A DNA stretch of 26,287 nt from an uncultured Bacteroides sp. (GCF_910585845.1 NZ_CAJUHF010000047.1:1-26287), one strand, 5' to 3'. Shown: positions 1 through 8,345, counted from the stretch's first letter. Notes: generated by a model not told the origin, from the sequence alone. Numbers and translations are program-made.

Positions 1-2167
1 ATACTGATGATTGGTTAGAGTTATGATTTGGGTGACGCAATGATAAAGTCAGGAAATAGGGTATGCGGAGAAGCGCCTCTTTGCTTTTCGGCAACAGATT
101 GGTTATGCCTAAAACCGCCTTTTGCTGAATGACCGTATACACCGGAAGCCCCAGTCGGGAGGCTTCTGCATTACGCCACGCAATCAGTTGCCTATACAGT
201 TCCGGATGCAGGATGTCCGAAGGAACTTCGATGCCCGCAGCTTTCTTCCGCGAAGAACTGTTTCCATCCTCTCCCGATTTCCGTTTGCGCGGTTCCGAAG
301 CAGTGGCAGAGCGTTTTCCTCCCTTGCTTCCTGCCGGAGCCGTGCCTTCAATGGAGAGCATAGCCTTTTGTTTCAGGTACTCCCCTACGTGGAAACCGCT
401 GCCAATGACGAACTCCAGCAAATCCGCTTTCAGTCCCAACAGGTCATCCAGCTCCTCTTCGGCAGCCTTCAACTGCTTCTTCAGCACCTTGTTGTCCGTC
501 GCCACCATCGTATTGTTCCGGATCGCCTCCAGAGGGGCTATCTGCTCCTTAAAATACTCCGCACCGAGATGGATGCGCTGTTGCAGGTTGCCGTCCGTCG
601 CATAGTCTTCCGCTTCATCCACCAGACGGGTATACTGGAGGCTGAACTTCTGGGCAACCTTCGTCACCTTCTCATGAAAACGTTCCATTTCCGACTTGTA
701 CTCCGCCAGCAGTTTCGGATAGAGCTTGTACAGATGCTCGTCCACTAAGCGCACATACCTCTTCAGAGCCGATTCCAACGGCAGGAAGTTGAATAGGCCC
801 GACAATAGTTCCAGGAAGTAAGTCTGTTGCAACTTGCGGTAGCGCATTTCGTCAGGTTCGTTGCGGCGCGCATCTTCCGTGAAAGCCTCCACCGCCCCGT
901 CGCTGATTACCGCCTTTGCCGACAAGGGCGCGCTCAGCACCAGCCCTTCCAACGTCTTGCAACGGCTCAATGCCACATACGTCTGCCCGTGCGCAAAGGA
1001 TGCGCTGGCGTCAATGATGGCACGTTCAAAGGTCAGTCCTTGGCTTTTGTGTATGGTGATGGCCCATGCCAACTTCAGCGGGAACTGCTTGAAGACGCCT
1101 TCGATCTCTTCCTTGATCTCTTTCGTCTCTTCGTCCAGCACGTATTTGGCATTCGCCCACTCCTCTTCCTGCAACATGAAGACTTCGTCGCTCCCCTTGC
1201 TCCGCACCTCAATGCCCGATGGCGAAACATGGACTACCTCGCCTATCATACCATTGTAATAGCGGTGCTCGCCGGACGAGTCGTTCTTCACAAACATCAC
1301 TTGCGCGTTTCGCTTCAGTACCAGCACTTCATCCGTAGGGTAAGAGTAGTCGGGAAATTTGCCTTCGATCTTTGCCCGGAAGGTGAAGGAACGCCCGGGC
1401 AACTGCGCCAGTTCATACTCGTTGATGCGCTGTGCCTGATAGTTGTGGGTGGTCAGCCGGATATATCCCTCCTCTTTGGCAGGCTTGAAGTCGGGAATGT
1501 ACCTCCGGTTCAACTCTTCCAATAAGACGTGGTCGCAGCGGTTCTCCCTGATGCGGTTCAGCATATCCAGAAAGCGGGCATCGCTCTGGCGGTACACGGT
1601 CTTCAGCTCGATAGTGCAGTATTCCGTCTGCTTCAATGCGCGGCTCGAAAAGAAATAGGGCGTGTCGTAATAGCGGCTCAGCAACAGCCACTCTTCGTCC
1701 TTCACCACGGGCGCAAGCTGCTGCAAGTCTCCTATCAACAACAGTTGCACGCCCCCGAACGGTTTGTTCCGGTCACGAAAGCGGCGCAGGACGTCGTCTA
1801 TCGCATCCAGCAGGTCGGCACGCACCATACTGATTTCATCAATCACCAGCAGGTCGATGCTCCTTATGATATTGAGCTTTTCTTTTCCGAAACGGAAACG
1901 GTATTGTGCTTTTCCGTCGGCACTGAATGAAGTTTCGGGCACATACGGGGCAAAGGGTAGTTGGAAAAAGGAGTGTATCGTCATACCTCCCGCATTAATC
2001 GCCGCAATCCCCGTCGGGGCAAGAACTACCATACGTTTGGGACTCTCTGCCTTCAGCCGCCGCAGAAATGTGGTCTTTCCGGTTCCCGCCTTTCCTGTCA
2101 GGAAAAGGTGGGTTCCCGTGTTTTCAATAAATTGCCATGCAAGCGACAATTCCGGATTCTGTTTCAT
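1..2167 (-). CDS. PIF1/RecD-like ATP-dependent DNA helicase with HRDC domain (3' end outside window)
   Basis: The frame starts with ATG at 2167 and stays open for 722 codons to the window edge, so the C-terminus is not seen. It reads as a superfamily 1 helicase. Walker A GKAGTGKT is at residues 25-32, Walker B VIDEISM at about 108-114, and GDLQQLAPV at about 147-155. Further motifs are an IHKSQGLTFERAIID segment and AHGQTYVALSRCKTLEGL, typical of PIF1/RecD helicase motifs V and VI. A lysine/arginine/serine-rich linker precedes an HRDC-like domain from about residue 655 (LYRQLIAWRNAEA, then LLPKSKEALLRIPYF). Such proteins unwind DNA 5' to 3' using ATP; a role in genome maintenance is inferred. 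After IPYF (residue 705) the sequence no longer resembles the usual GKK..EKYG tail of HRDC domains. It lies downstream of the atp operon on the same strand, separated by a repeat element and a terminator. Confidence 0.85.
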   Translation of the reverse strand, partial: MKQNPELSLAWQFIENTGTHLFLTGKAGTGKTTFLRRLKAESPKRMVVLAPTGIAAINAGGMTIHSFFQLPFAPYVPETSFSADGKAQYRFRFGKEKLNIIRSIDLLVIDEISMVRADLLDAIDDVLRRFRDRNKPFGGVQLLLIGDLQQLAPVVKDEEWLLLSRYYDTPYFFSSRALKQTEYCTIELKTVYRQSDARFLDMLNRIRENRCDHVLLEELNRRYIPDFKPAKEEGYIRLTTHNYQAQRINEYELAQLPGRSFTFRAKIEGKFPDYSYPTDEVLVLKRNAQVMFVKNDSSGEHRYYNGMIGEVVHVSPSGIEVRSKGSDEVFMLQEEEWANAKYVLDEETKEIKEEIEGVFKQFPLKLAWAITIHKSQGLTFERAIIDASASFAHGQTYVALSRCKTLEGLVLSAPLSAKAVISDGAVEAFTEDARRNEPDEMRYRKLQQTYFLELLSGLFNFLPLESALKRYVRLVDEHLYKLYPKLLAEYKSEMERFHEKVTKVAQKFSLQYTRLVDEAEDYATDGNLQQRIHLGAEYFKEQIAPLEAIRNNTMVATDNKVLKKQLKAAEEELDDLLGLKADLLEFVIGSGFHVGEYLKQKAMLSIEGTAPAGSKGGKRSATASEPRKRKSGEDGNSSSRKKAAGIEVPSDILHPELYRQLIAWRNAEASRLGLPVYTVIQQKAVLGITNLLPKSKEALLRIPYFLTLSLRHPNHNSNQSSV

Positions 2168-2267
2168 TATTCCTCTTTATATATCGTTCGAGGGCGTAAA
2201 GGTAACACAAATAAAACAGATATGAAGTAATTGCTTAAATTTTATTCAACATGCCGCACGGCTTTCA

Positions 2268-2430
2268 TTTAAAGGTGTTAGAGGAGTCGCCACTTCGCTT
2301 CGCTCCGTTAAGAGTTGAAGGAGTTAAAGCCGATACTCTTGTGCAGGATGTCGTTGCAGGAGTATTGGCTTTAACTCCTAAGCCGACTTGTCGACTGATA
2401 ACTCCTTCTAACTCTTGATAACTCCTTAAA
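2268..2430. repeat. Palindromic interspersed repeat, copy 1
   Basis: The ends are imperfect inverted repeats (TTTAAAGGTGTTA at 2268-2280 against TAACTCCTTAAA at 2419-2430). The 59-bp core at 2320-2378 is a long hairpin: GGAGTTAAAGCCGATACTC pairs with GAGTATTGGCTTTAACTCC with one mismatch around a 21-nt loop. The core matches the reverse complement of 21150-21208 at 49 of 59 positions by hand count. A left flank CTTCGCTTCGCTCCGTTA is also shared in diverged form. It fills most of the gap between atpG and the helicase gene. The TAACTCC motif recurs several times inside. No coding capacity is seen; it resembles a MITE or BIME-type element. Confidence 0.75.
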
Positions 2431-2450
2431 AAGAGAAGTGACCTCACTTC
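2427..2450 (-). terminator. Intrinsic terminator of the atp operon
   Basis: On the minus strand GAAGTG-AGGT-CACTTC (2450-2435) forms a 6-bp stem with a tetraloop, followed by a pyrimidine tract ending in five T. The stem includes the atpG TGA stop (2444-2446), so termination would occur right at the end of the coding region. The short stem lowers confidence; the large hairpin at 2320-2378 just downstream could act as a second barrier. Confidence 0.5.
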
Positions 2451-3331
2451 AGGCTTCCGGCAATAATATCCAGCAATTCATTGGTGATTGCCTGCTGCCT
2501 GCTCTTATTATACTGTTTCGTCAGGTCCTGTATCAGCTCATTGGCATTATCGGTTGCCGTCTGCATGGCAAGCGTACGGGCGGCATGTTCGGAAGCATTG
2601 GAATCCTGAAGCACCGTGAAAAGCTTCTGGCTCAATACCTTCGGCAGCAGATCGGCTATCAGTTGTCCTACGAAGGGTTCCACGATATAGTCATTCTGGA
2701 AGCCCCGTTTACCGGAACCTTCCATTGCCGCCGTCGCCTCCACCTTGCTCAAATCGATAGGAAGATACTCCTCGCGCGTCAGCACCTGCGACCCCATCGA
2801 CTTGAAGTGATGATAAATCAGTTCCACACGGTCGACCTGCTTTTCCACAAACTCCTTCATCAGTAATGCGGCGAGTTCATACGCCTGCACGTACGACGGC
2901 TTTTCGGCCATCTCCTGATAACTTCCTTGAGACTGATAGCCCAGCTTTGCCACAGCCATCTCCACCTTTTTCCCCACAGGATAAATCAGGATATTCTCCT
3001 TGCCAAGCGGTTGGTATTCCTCCAGCGTCGTTCCAAGCATCTTGATCACATTGGCATTGAATGCACCGCATAGTGAGCTATTGGACGAGAAAACCACCAA
3101 CGCCACCCGCGCCACTGGCCGCACATCCGTATAGGGCGTCTCAAACGTAGCATCGGTAGACAAGAAGTTCGTCAGGATTTCATTCAGCTTCTGTTGATAG
3201 GGAAGCATGTTTTCAATCCGCCCCTGCACCTTATGCAGTTTGGCAGATGCCACCATCTTCATCGCCGACGTAATCTGGCGCGTACTCTTGACGGAGTTTA
3301 TTCTGTTTTTTACTTCCTTTAAAGAACCCAT
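2444..3331 (-). CDS. atpG: F1Fo ATP synthase subunit gamma
   Basis: This is the central rotor shaft of F1, which couples c-ring rotation to conformational change in the alpha3beta3 head at the cytoplasmic membrane face. The protein is 295 aa, normal for the family. The N-terminal helix MGSLKEVKNRINSVKSTRQI followed by TSAMKMVASAKL and the C-terminal helix (KSRQQAITNELLDIIAGSLK) are the conserved coiled-coil elements that enter the head. ATG at 3331 lies 50 bp after the atpA stop. It is the last gene of the atp operon. Nothing unusual is seen in the protein. Confidence 0.97.
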   Translation of the reverse strand: MGSLKEVKNRINSVKSTRQITSAMKMVASAKLHKVQGRIENMLPYQQKLNEILTNFLSTDATFETPYTDVRPVARVALVVFSSNSSLCGAFNANVIKMLGTTLEEYQPLGKENILIYPVGKKVEMAVAKLGYQSQGSYQEMAEKPSYVQAYELAALLMKEFVEKQVDRVELIYHHFKSMGSQVLTREEYLPIDLSKVEATAAMEGSGKRGFQNDYIVEPFVGQLIADLLPKVLSQKLFTVLQDSNASEHAARTLAMQTATDNANELIQDLTKQYNKSRQQAITNELLDIIAGSLK

Positions 3332-3381
3332 CTATTCAAAAATTAAGCGTTATTTAAATCTTTTCCCTCCACGGCCACATC

Positions 3382-4965
3382 TTATAGATATTGCTTTGAC
3401 ATCATGTCCGCAGTCTCTTCTATCTTCTTGCAGACTTCATCGTCGATGACACCGCTCTTCAGCACATCGAGCACATCGGCACGGTGGTTCATCTCAAGGG
3501 ATTCGAGGAAACTGCGTTCAAAGTCCGCCACCTTGTCCAACGACACATTGCGAAGCAAACCATGCGTACCGCAATAAAGAATGGCAATCTGCTTCTCTAC
3601 CGGCATCGGAGTGTACTGCTGCTGAACCAGCAAACGGGCATTCTTCTGTCCCTTGTCGATGGTCAGTGCCGTCACCGGATCCATATCACCACTGAACTTC
3701 GTGAAGGCTTCCAGCTCGCGATATTGCGCCTGGTCTATCTTCAACGTACCTGCCACTTTCTTCATAGCTTTAATCTGGGCGTTACCACCTACACGGCTCA
3801 CCGAAATACCCACATTGATGGCCGGACGGTTGCCTTGATTGAACAGGTCCGTATCAAGGAATATCTGCCCGTCGGTAATGGATATCACATTCGTCGGAAT
3901 GTAAGCGGATACATCGCCAGCCTGCGTCTCGATGATAGGCAATGCAGTCAGCGAACCGCCACCCTTCACTTTGCCTTTCAAGCTGTCCGGCAGGTCGTTC
4001 ATCTCGCGGGCGACTTCCTCCTGATTGATGATGCGTGCCGCACGTTCCAACAAACGGGAATGCAAATAGAAGATATCACCCGGATAAGCCTCACGCCCTG
4101 ACGGACGACGCAAAATCAACGATACCTCACGGTAGGCGACCGCCTGTTTGGAAAGGTCATCATAGACCACCAGCGCATGACGGCCGGTATCGCGGAAATA
4201 CTCGCCGATGGCAGCACCGGCAAAAGGCGCATAGTACTGCATAGCCGCAGGATCGCCCGCCGTAGCGGCAACCACAATCGTATAATCCATCGCACCGTAT
4301 TCACGCAGCGTATTCACAATGGAAGCCACCGTCGAACCTTTCTGTCCAATAGCCACATAGATGCAGTACACCGGATCGCCTGCTTCGTAGTTGGCACGCT
4401 GGTTGATAATCGTGTCAACGGCAATGGCAGTCTTTCCTGTCTGGCGGTCACCGATGATCAACTCACGTTGCCCGCGGCCGATAGGTATCATGGCATCCAC
4501 AGCCTTCAGCCCTGTCTGCAAGGGCTGGCTCACGGGCTGGCGATAAATCACCCCCGGTGCCTTACGCTCCAGAGGCATCTCACACAGCTCTCCGCCAATC
4601 ACTCCCTTGCCATCCAGCGGCGCTCCCAACGGATCGATCACGCGTCCCAACATGCCCTCTCCCACCATAATGGAAGCAATGCGCTTGGTACGCTTGACGA
4701 CATACCCTTCTTTAATCTTATCCGTAGGTCCCAGCAGCACGGCACCCACGTTGTCCTCTTCCAGGTTCATCACAACAGCCTTAACTCCATTGTCGAACTC
4801 CAACAATTCATTCGCTTCGGCATTGCGAAGCCCATAGATACGTGCCACACCGTCACTGACCTGCAGCACTGTACCGATCTCGTCCAACTGCACATGGGTA
4901 TCGATTCCTTCCAATTGCTGACGGAGAATATCGGATACTTCGCTTACTTTTATATTTTCAGACAT
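3382..4965 (-). CDS. atpA: F1Fo ATP synthase subunit alpha
   Basis: This is the non-catalytic nucleotide-binding subunit of the F1 head. At 527 aa it is slightly longer than the roughly 510 aa of most bacterial alphas. The beta-barrel domain occupies about residues 1-95. The P-loop GDRQTGKT is at 172-179, VVYDDLSKQAVAYRE at 267-280, and the arginine-finger motif SVSRVGGNAQ places the catalytic-site Arg at about 391. A short insertion near residues 318-335 (EVAREMNDLPDSLKG) accounts for much of the extra length. ATG at 4965 follows atpH with a 23-bp gap. It is expected to be co-transcribed with the other atp genes. Confidence 0.98.
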   Translation of the reverse strand: MSENIKVSEVSDILRQQLEGIDTHVQLDEIGTVLQVSDGVARIYGLRNAEANELLEFDNGVKAVVMNLEEDNVGAVLLGPTDKIKEGYVVKRTKRIASIMVGEGMLGRVIDPLGAPLDGKGVIGGELCEMPLERKAPGVIYRQPVSQPLQTGLKAVDAMIPIGRGQRELIIGDRQTGKTAIAVDTIINQRANYEAGDPVYCIYVAIGQKGSTVASIVNTLREYGAMDYTIVVAATAGDPAAMQYYAPFAGAAIGEYFRDTGRHALVVYDDLSKQAVAYREVSLILRRPSGREAYPGDIFYLHSRLLERAARIINQEEVAREMNDLPDSLKGKVKGGGSLTALPIIETQAGDVSAYIPTNVISITDGQIFLDTDLFNQGNRPAINVGISVSRVGGNAQIKAMKKVAGTLKIDQAQYRELEAFTKFSGDMDPVTALTIDKGQKNARLLVQQQYTPMPVEKQIAILYCGTHGLLRNVSLDKVADFERSFLESLEMNHRADVLDVLKSGVIDDEVCKKIEETADMMSKQYL

Positions 4966-4988
4966 GTCTCTTTTTAGTGATTAATGAT

Positions 4989-5549
4989 TTACACAATTCT
5001 TCTGTTCTTATCAATGAACTGCTGTTTCACTTTCTTGATTTGCGTAGCAATACTGGCATCCAGCCGGAAGTCGTTGATATCGAAAATAAATCCTCCCTCG
5101 ATGGCCGGATCTACTTCAGTCTGCAATTCCATACGGGCATGCAGCAAAGTAGAGGCACTGTTCCGGATACGTTCCCATACCTCCCGGCTCACAGGCACAG
5201 CCGTAATCAGCTTTCCTACGCCGATATGCTTCAGTTGCCTGTACAGATGGAGGTAGGTAAGAGCAATGTAATGCAAATGGCTCTCCCTTCTGTTCCGCAA
5301 CACAAGAGCCATGAAACGGGCGAACTCCCTACTCACCTCTCCATTGCCCACGGCGGCGGTACAGATCAATCCATACTTCGCCTTGGTCTTCAGAATGGGG
5401 TTATCCAATGCATTACGCAAATCCGGATGCTTACGGAAGCTACGCTCCAGCATACGCATTTCGCTATACACCCAGTCTTCTGCTCCCGTACCCTTCGCAT
5501 ACTCTATCAGCGCCTTGGCATACCGCATCGAAATAATTCCTATATCCAT
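4989..5549 (-). CDS. atpH: F1Fo ATP synthase subunit delta
   Basis: This subunit is part of the peripheral stalk; it caps the alpha3beta3 head and holds it to the b dimer. The protein is 186 aa. The N-terminal MDIGIISMRYAKALIEYAKG helix is the standard start of delta/OSCP proteins, and the C-terminal part (INDFRLDASIATQIKKVKQQFIDKN) carries the usual final strand-helix that binds b. ATG at 5549 gives MDIGIISMRYAKAL; an internal Met (residue 8) would also fit the family start. It sits between atpF and atpA with gaps of 46 and 23 bp. Confidence 0.95.
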   Translation of the reverse strand: MDIGIISMRYAKALIEYAKGTGAEDWVYSEMRMLERSFRKHPDLRNALDNPILKTKAKYGLICTAAVGNGEVSREFARFMALVLRNRRESHLHYIALTYLHLYRQLKHIGVGKLITAVPVSREVWERIRNSASTLLHARMELQTEVDPAIEGGFIFDINDFRLDASIATQIKKVKQQFIDKNRRIV

Positions 5550-5595
5550 TTCCTTTTCAAATATTAAGTTTGTTTTTCAGCCTCTCCACGCTACT

Positions 5596-6102
5596 TTAGC
5601 TTTGTCTTGAAGCTGACAGCACTTCATCCAGCATACGGTCTATCATATCCATCTGCTCATGTTGCTCATTCAGGTTCTTACGGATTATCTTCTCCGCAAT
5701 GTCTACTGAAAGCACAGCCACCTGACGACGGATATCACGTATCGCTTCTTCTTTTTCCTGCTGTATCTGCCTCCTTACCTCGTCCAGTTCTTTCTGGGCG
5801 GCAACTTCCGCCTGCTTGCGGGCCTCAACGATTATCTTGTCACGCTCGTGCATCGCCTCCCGCAGGATGCGTCCTTGCTCTTTGTTGGCGGCAGCAACCA
5901 ATGCATCACTCTCGGCTTTCAACCTGCCGAGTTGTTCATTAGCCTCTTTCGCCATCTCCAGCGACTGATCGATGTAGGTTCTGCGGCCCTCCACCATCTG
6001 GGTGATAACAGGAAAGCCGAACTTCGCCAACACCACAAACACCACGCCGAACGACAAAAGCATCCAGAACAGCAGACCACTATCGGGTAATAACAATGAC
6101 AT
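5596..6102 (-). CDS. atpF: F1Fo ATP synthase subunit b
   Basis: This is the peripheral-stalk subunit. It is 168 aa with one N-terminal membrane helix (about residues 9-28, LLFWMLLSFGVVFVVLAKFG) followed by a long charged helix with heptad character (about 40-150), which dimerises to form the stator. Conserved features are FPVITQMVEGR after the membrane segment and the C-terminal VAVLSVDIAEKIIRKNL segment. Only one b gene is present, so a b2 homodimer is expected. It lies between atpE (53-bp gap) and atpH. Confidence 0.96.
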   Translation of the reverse strand: MSLLLPDSGLLFWMLLSFGVVFVVLAKFGFPVITQMVEGRRTYIDQSLEMAKEANEQLGRLKAESDALVAAANKEQGRILREAMHERDKIIVEARKQAEVAAQKELDEVRRQIQQEKEEAIRDIRRQVAVLSVDIAEKIIRKNLNEQHEQMDMIDRMLDEVLSASRQS

Positions 6103-6155
6103 AACTTCTATTGTAAAGTAAATAATTATAAATCAAAAAGCAGATATAGACTTCT

Positions 6156-6416
6156 TTATAAGAAGAATACCAACAGACACACAACTACCGCCAACAGAGC
6201 CACACCTTCGATCAATGCGGCGGCAATAATCATGTTCATTCGAATGTCGCCTGATGCCTCCGGCTGACGGGCGATGGCTTCCATAGCCGAACTACCTATT
6301 TTACCGATACCCAAACCTGCACCGACAACAGCGATTCCAGCACCAATTGTAGCACCTAATTTACTTACTCCGACACCAGCCGCAGCAGCTTGTAATAATA
6401 CAGATGATAGTAACAT
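6156..6416 (-). CDS. atpE: F1Fo ATP synthase subunit c (proton-type)
   Basis: This is the ring-forming proteolipid that carries ions during rotation. It is 86 aa with two membrane helices: helix 1 has the glycine-rich GAGIAVVGAGLGIGKIGSS, the polar loop is ARQPEASGDIR, and helix 2 carries the ion-binding carboxylate E70 in AAALIEGVALL. Compared with sodium-binding c subunits, the helix 1 Gln is replaced (Ile at about 37) and the Ser/Thr after the Glu is Gly71. Proton coupling is therefore inferred. A short N-terminal extension (MLLSSVLLQAAAAG) precedes helix 1. The start is ATG at 6416. Confidence 0.96.
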   Translation of the reverse strand: MLLSSVLLQAAAAGVGVSKLGATIGAGIAVVGAGLGIGKIGSSAMEAIARQPEASGDIRMNMIIAAALIEGVALLAVVVCLLVFFL

Positions 6417-6455
6417 AATTTTCAGTTTTTAAAATGGTTGATTATTAATTGTTAT

Positions 6456-7589
6456 TTATTTCACTTTCATTTCCTTATGCTCTTCCTGAGCCAACCCGAT
6501 GAATACGGCAGACAACATGGTGAACACGTATGCCTGAATAAACGCCACCAACAGTTCCAAAGCATTCATAAAGACGTTGAACAGCACGGAGGCTACCGTA
6601 AGCGTACCGTTAAGCACAGGTCCCATACTGGCAGAGATGAAAATCAGGCAAGTCAACACCAACATAGCCATGTGTCCCGCCAGCATATTGGCAAACAGAC
6701 GGATCATCAGGGCAAACGGCTTGGTGAAGATGCCGAAAAACTCGATGAAAGGCATCATGGGCACAGGAACCTTCAGCCACCAGGGCACATCGGGCCAGAA
6801 AATATCCTTCCAATAAGTCTTTGTTCCGAACACATTGACGGCAACAAAGGTAAAGAGTGCCAGCACCATCGTGACCGCAATATTGCCCGTCACATTGGCC
6901 CCACCGGGAAAGAAGGGCACCAGCCCCATCATGTTGTTTATGAAGATGAAGAAGAATGCGGTCAGCAGATAGGGTGCAAACTTCCGATAATTCGGTCCTA
7001 CGCAACTCTTGATGATATCATCATTCACCATCATTATAAACATTTCCATAAAGCCAATGAAACCGCCGGGCGCCGCACTTCCTTGCGGATGTTTGCGATA
7101 CCAGCGTGCCACCGTCAGAATAATGACAAGCAACAACACGCTGTTTATCAATAGCGCCAGTGTCACCTTCGTGATAGAGATGTCCCAAGGACGTATCTCG
7201 TTTCCGGCCGCATCATGCTCCACCAGCTTGCCTTCGTACTTGCTTCCTGCCGGGGCAATGGAAAAACCTTCATAAGAGCCTCCGTTCTCCTCTAACCGGG
7301 AAGAAAGAAATGCATGCCAACCCGTCTGCGAGCTATAGACAATGACAGGCAAGGGAATGGTGATATGTGTCTTTCCCCATGTGGTGATGTGCCACTCGTA
7401 AGCATCGCCAATGTGCCCGAAGACAACTTCCTTCACATTCACCGTGCTCTCTTCTGGCGCAGTGGCGGCAATGTCCTCCTGCCTGCTGTCGGAACCTGTT
7501 CCGTTCTCTTGTGCCGAGGCAGGCAAGACGGTCAGCAGTACACCCAGCAACAGGGATATTCCGGTCAATATATTACGCATTTGCTTCAT
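6456..7589 (-). CDS. atpB: F1Fo ATP synthase subunit a with secreted N-terminal domain
   Basis: This is the stator subunit forming the proton half-channels against the c ring. ATG at 7589 is preferred because it overlaps the upstream stop in the arrangement ATGA; this gives 377 aa. Residues 1-27 look like a cleaved signal peptide (ISLLLGVLLTVLPASAQ), followed by about 110 residues of predicted periplasmic sequence before the first core membrane helix (about 141-161). The essential Arg is R297 in LMIRLFANMLAGH, and ELLVAFIQAYVF (E345 onward) is the conserved last-helix motif. Typical proteobacterial a subunits are about 270 aa and lack the exported domain; the long form is known in Bacteroidetes. 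It sits between the small membrane gene and atpE. Confidence 0.96.
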   Translation of the reverse strand: MKQMRNILTGISLLLGVLLTVLPASAQENGTGSDSRQEDIAATAPEESTVNVKEVVFGHIGDAYEWHITTWGKTHITIPLPVIVYSSQTGWHAFLSSRLEENGGSYEGFSIAPAGSKYEGKLVEHDAAGNEIRPWDISITKVTLALLINSVLLLVIILTVARWYRKHPQGSAAPGGFIGFMEMFIMMVNDDIIKSCVGPNYRKFAPYLLTAFFFIFINNMMGLVPFFPGGANVTGNIAVTMVLALFTFVAVNVFGTKTYWKDIFWPDVPWWLKVPVPMMPFIEFFGIFTKPFALMIRLFANMLAGHMAMLVLTCLIFISASMGPVLNGTLTVASVLFNVFMNALELLVAFIQAYVFTMLSAVFIGLAQEEHKEMKVK

Positions 7590-8002
7590 TTTTTTGTTTT
7601 CTGGTTTTGTTTCTTCGCTACCTCGTATGTAAAAAAGAACCAAGTCTCATAGATCAGATAGACGATATAATAAATGATGAATGTCAGCATAAACAAACGG
7701 GCTTCCTCCCGCACTGCCAGGCAATAGACGACCAAGAACATCACGGAAAGCAACATCTTCATCACCTTCACTGCCATGTAAAGCAGCAGCAACTTCTGTG
7801 GAGCATACTTCCGACAGGCATCGAACATGGATATTTCAAACACCCCGAACAGGAAGAAGTATACCGGAATGAAAGGATACCCTCCGAAATAGTGTCCGGG
7901 CAACAGGTAATGAAATATTGCCGCTCCCGCCCACCCTGCAATGAGTGACAACAGGGTGATCTGGAACAAGAAGTTGCGTTTCGTTATACTGATACTCATC
8001 AT
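7586..8002 (-). CDS. Small four-helix membrane protein in atp operon (AtpI-like position)
   Basis: This is a protein of about 138 aa, nearly all hydrophobic, with four likely membrane helices: about residues 12-32, 44-60, 73-92 and 103-124 (the last is FIIYYIVYLIYETWFFFTY). The C-terminal tail is lysine-rich (AKKQNQKTKK). Start choice: a longer frame would use TTG at 8032, but ATG at 8002 (or the adjacent ATG at 7999) is more likely. Its stop overlaps atpB by 4 bp, so translation is probably coupled. Position between atpC and atpB suggests a c-ring assembly or ion-handling role like AtpI, but I do not see enough sequence identity to assert homology; function is inferred from context. Confidence 0.8.
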   Translation of the reverse strand: MMSISITKRNFLFQITLLSLIAGWAGAAIFHYLLPGHYFGGYPFIPVYFFLFGVFEISMFDACRKYAPQKLLLLYMAVKVMKMLLSVMFLVVYCLAVREEARLFMLTFIIYYIVYLIYETWFFFTYEVAKKQNQKTKK

Positions 8003-8059
8003 ATTATTCAATATTAAGGATGAAAGATTCAAAAGAGTGAGAAAAAACTCCGTGAAAAA

Positions 8060-8305
8060 TCAGTCGATACACGCGGAGACCACTCCGCCACTCAACTCCA
8101 CAAAGCCTCCCCTGATGTCGAGGTCCTGCTTCTCCCCTCCTACCGGCACATACGTCAACTTGCCTGCCCGAAGCGAAGACACGATGGGAGCATGTTGCGG
8201 CAAGATGGTGAAGGCTCCGGTCATACCAGGCAACGTCACACTTTCCACTTCTCCGTTATAGATTTCCTTTTCAGGAGATACGATGTTCAATGACAATTTC
8301 TTCAT
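8060..8305 (-). CDS. atpC: F1Fo ATP synthase subunit epsilon (short form)
   Basis: This is a rotor-foot subunit joining gamma to the c ring. It is only 81 aa: the complete N-terminal beta-sandwich (LNIVSPEKEIYNGEVESVTLPG, then GAFTILPQHAPIVSSLRAGKL and RGGFVELSGGVVSACID). The two-helix C-terminal domain that inhibits ATP hydrolysis in E. coli and Bacillus enzymes is absent. The stop at 8060 is in clean sequence with no helical coding visible after it, so this looks like a natural short form rather than a frameshift. ATG at 8305 is 40 bp after the atpD stop. Confidence 0.95.
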   Translation of the reverse strand: MKKLSLNIVSPEKEIYNGEVESVTLPGMTGAFTILPQHAPIVSSLRAGKLTYVPVGGEKQDLDIRGGFVELSGGVVSACID

Positions 8306-8345
8306 AATCTCTTTCCTTTTTCTATCTTTAAGCGTTCACTTCCTC

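Noticed and set aside
3484..4977. Long open frames on the plus strand opposite atpA (205 and 266 residues)
   Set aside because: They are antisense to a certain atpA gene, have no recognisable motifs and a low-complexity His/Gln/Arg-rich composition typical of shadow frames.
8003..8032. A TTG start giving a 10-residue longer atp-operon membrane protein
   Set aside because: ATG codons at 8002 and 7999 fit better; the extension has no conserved or signal-like character.
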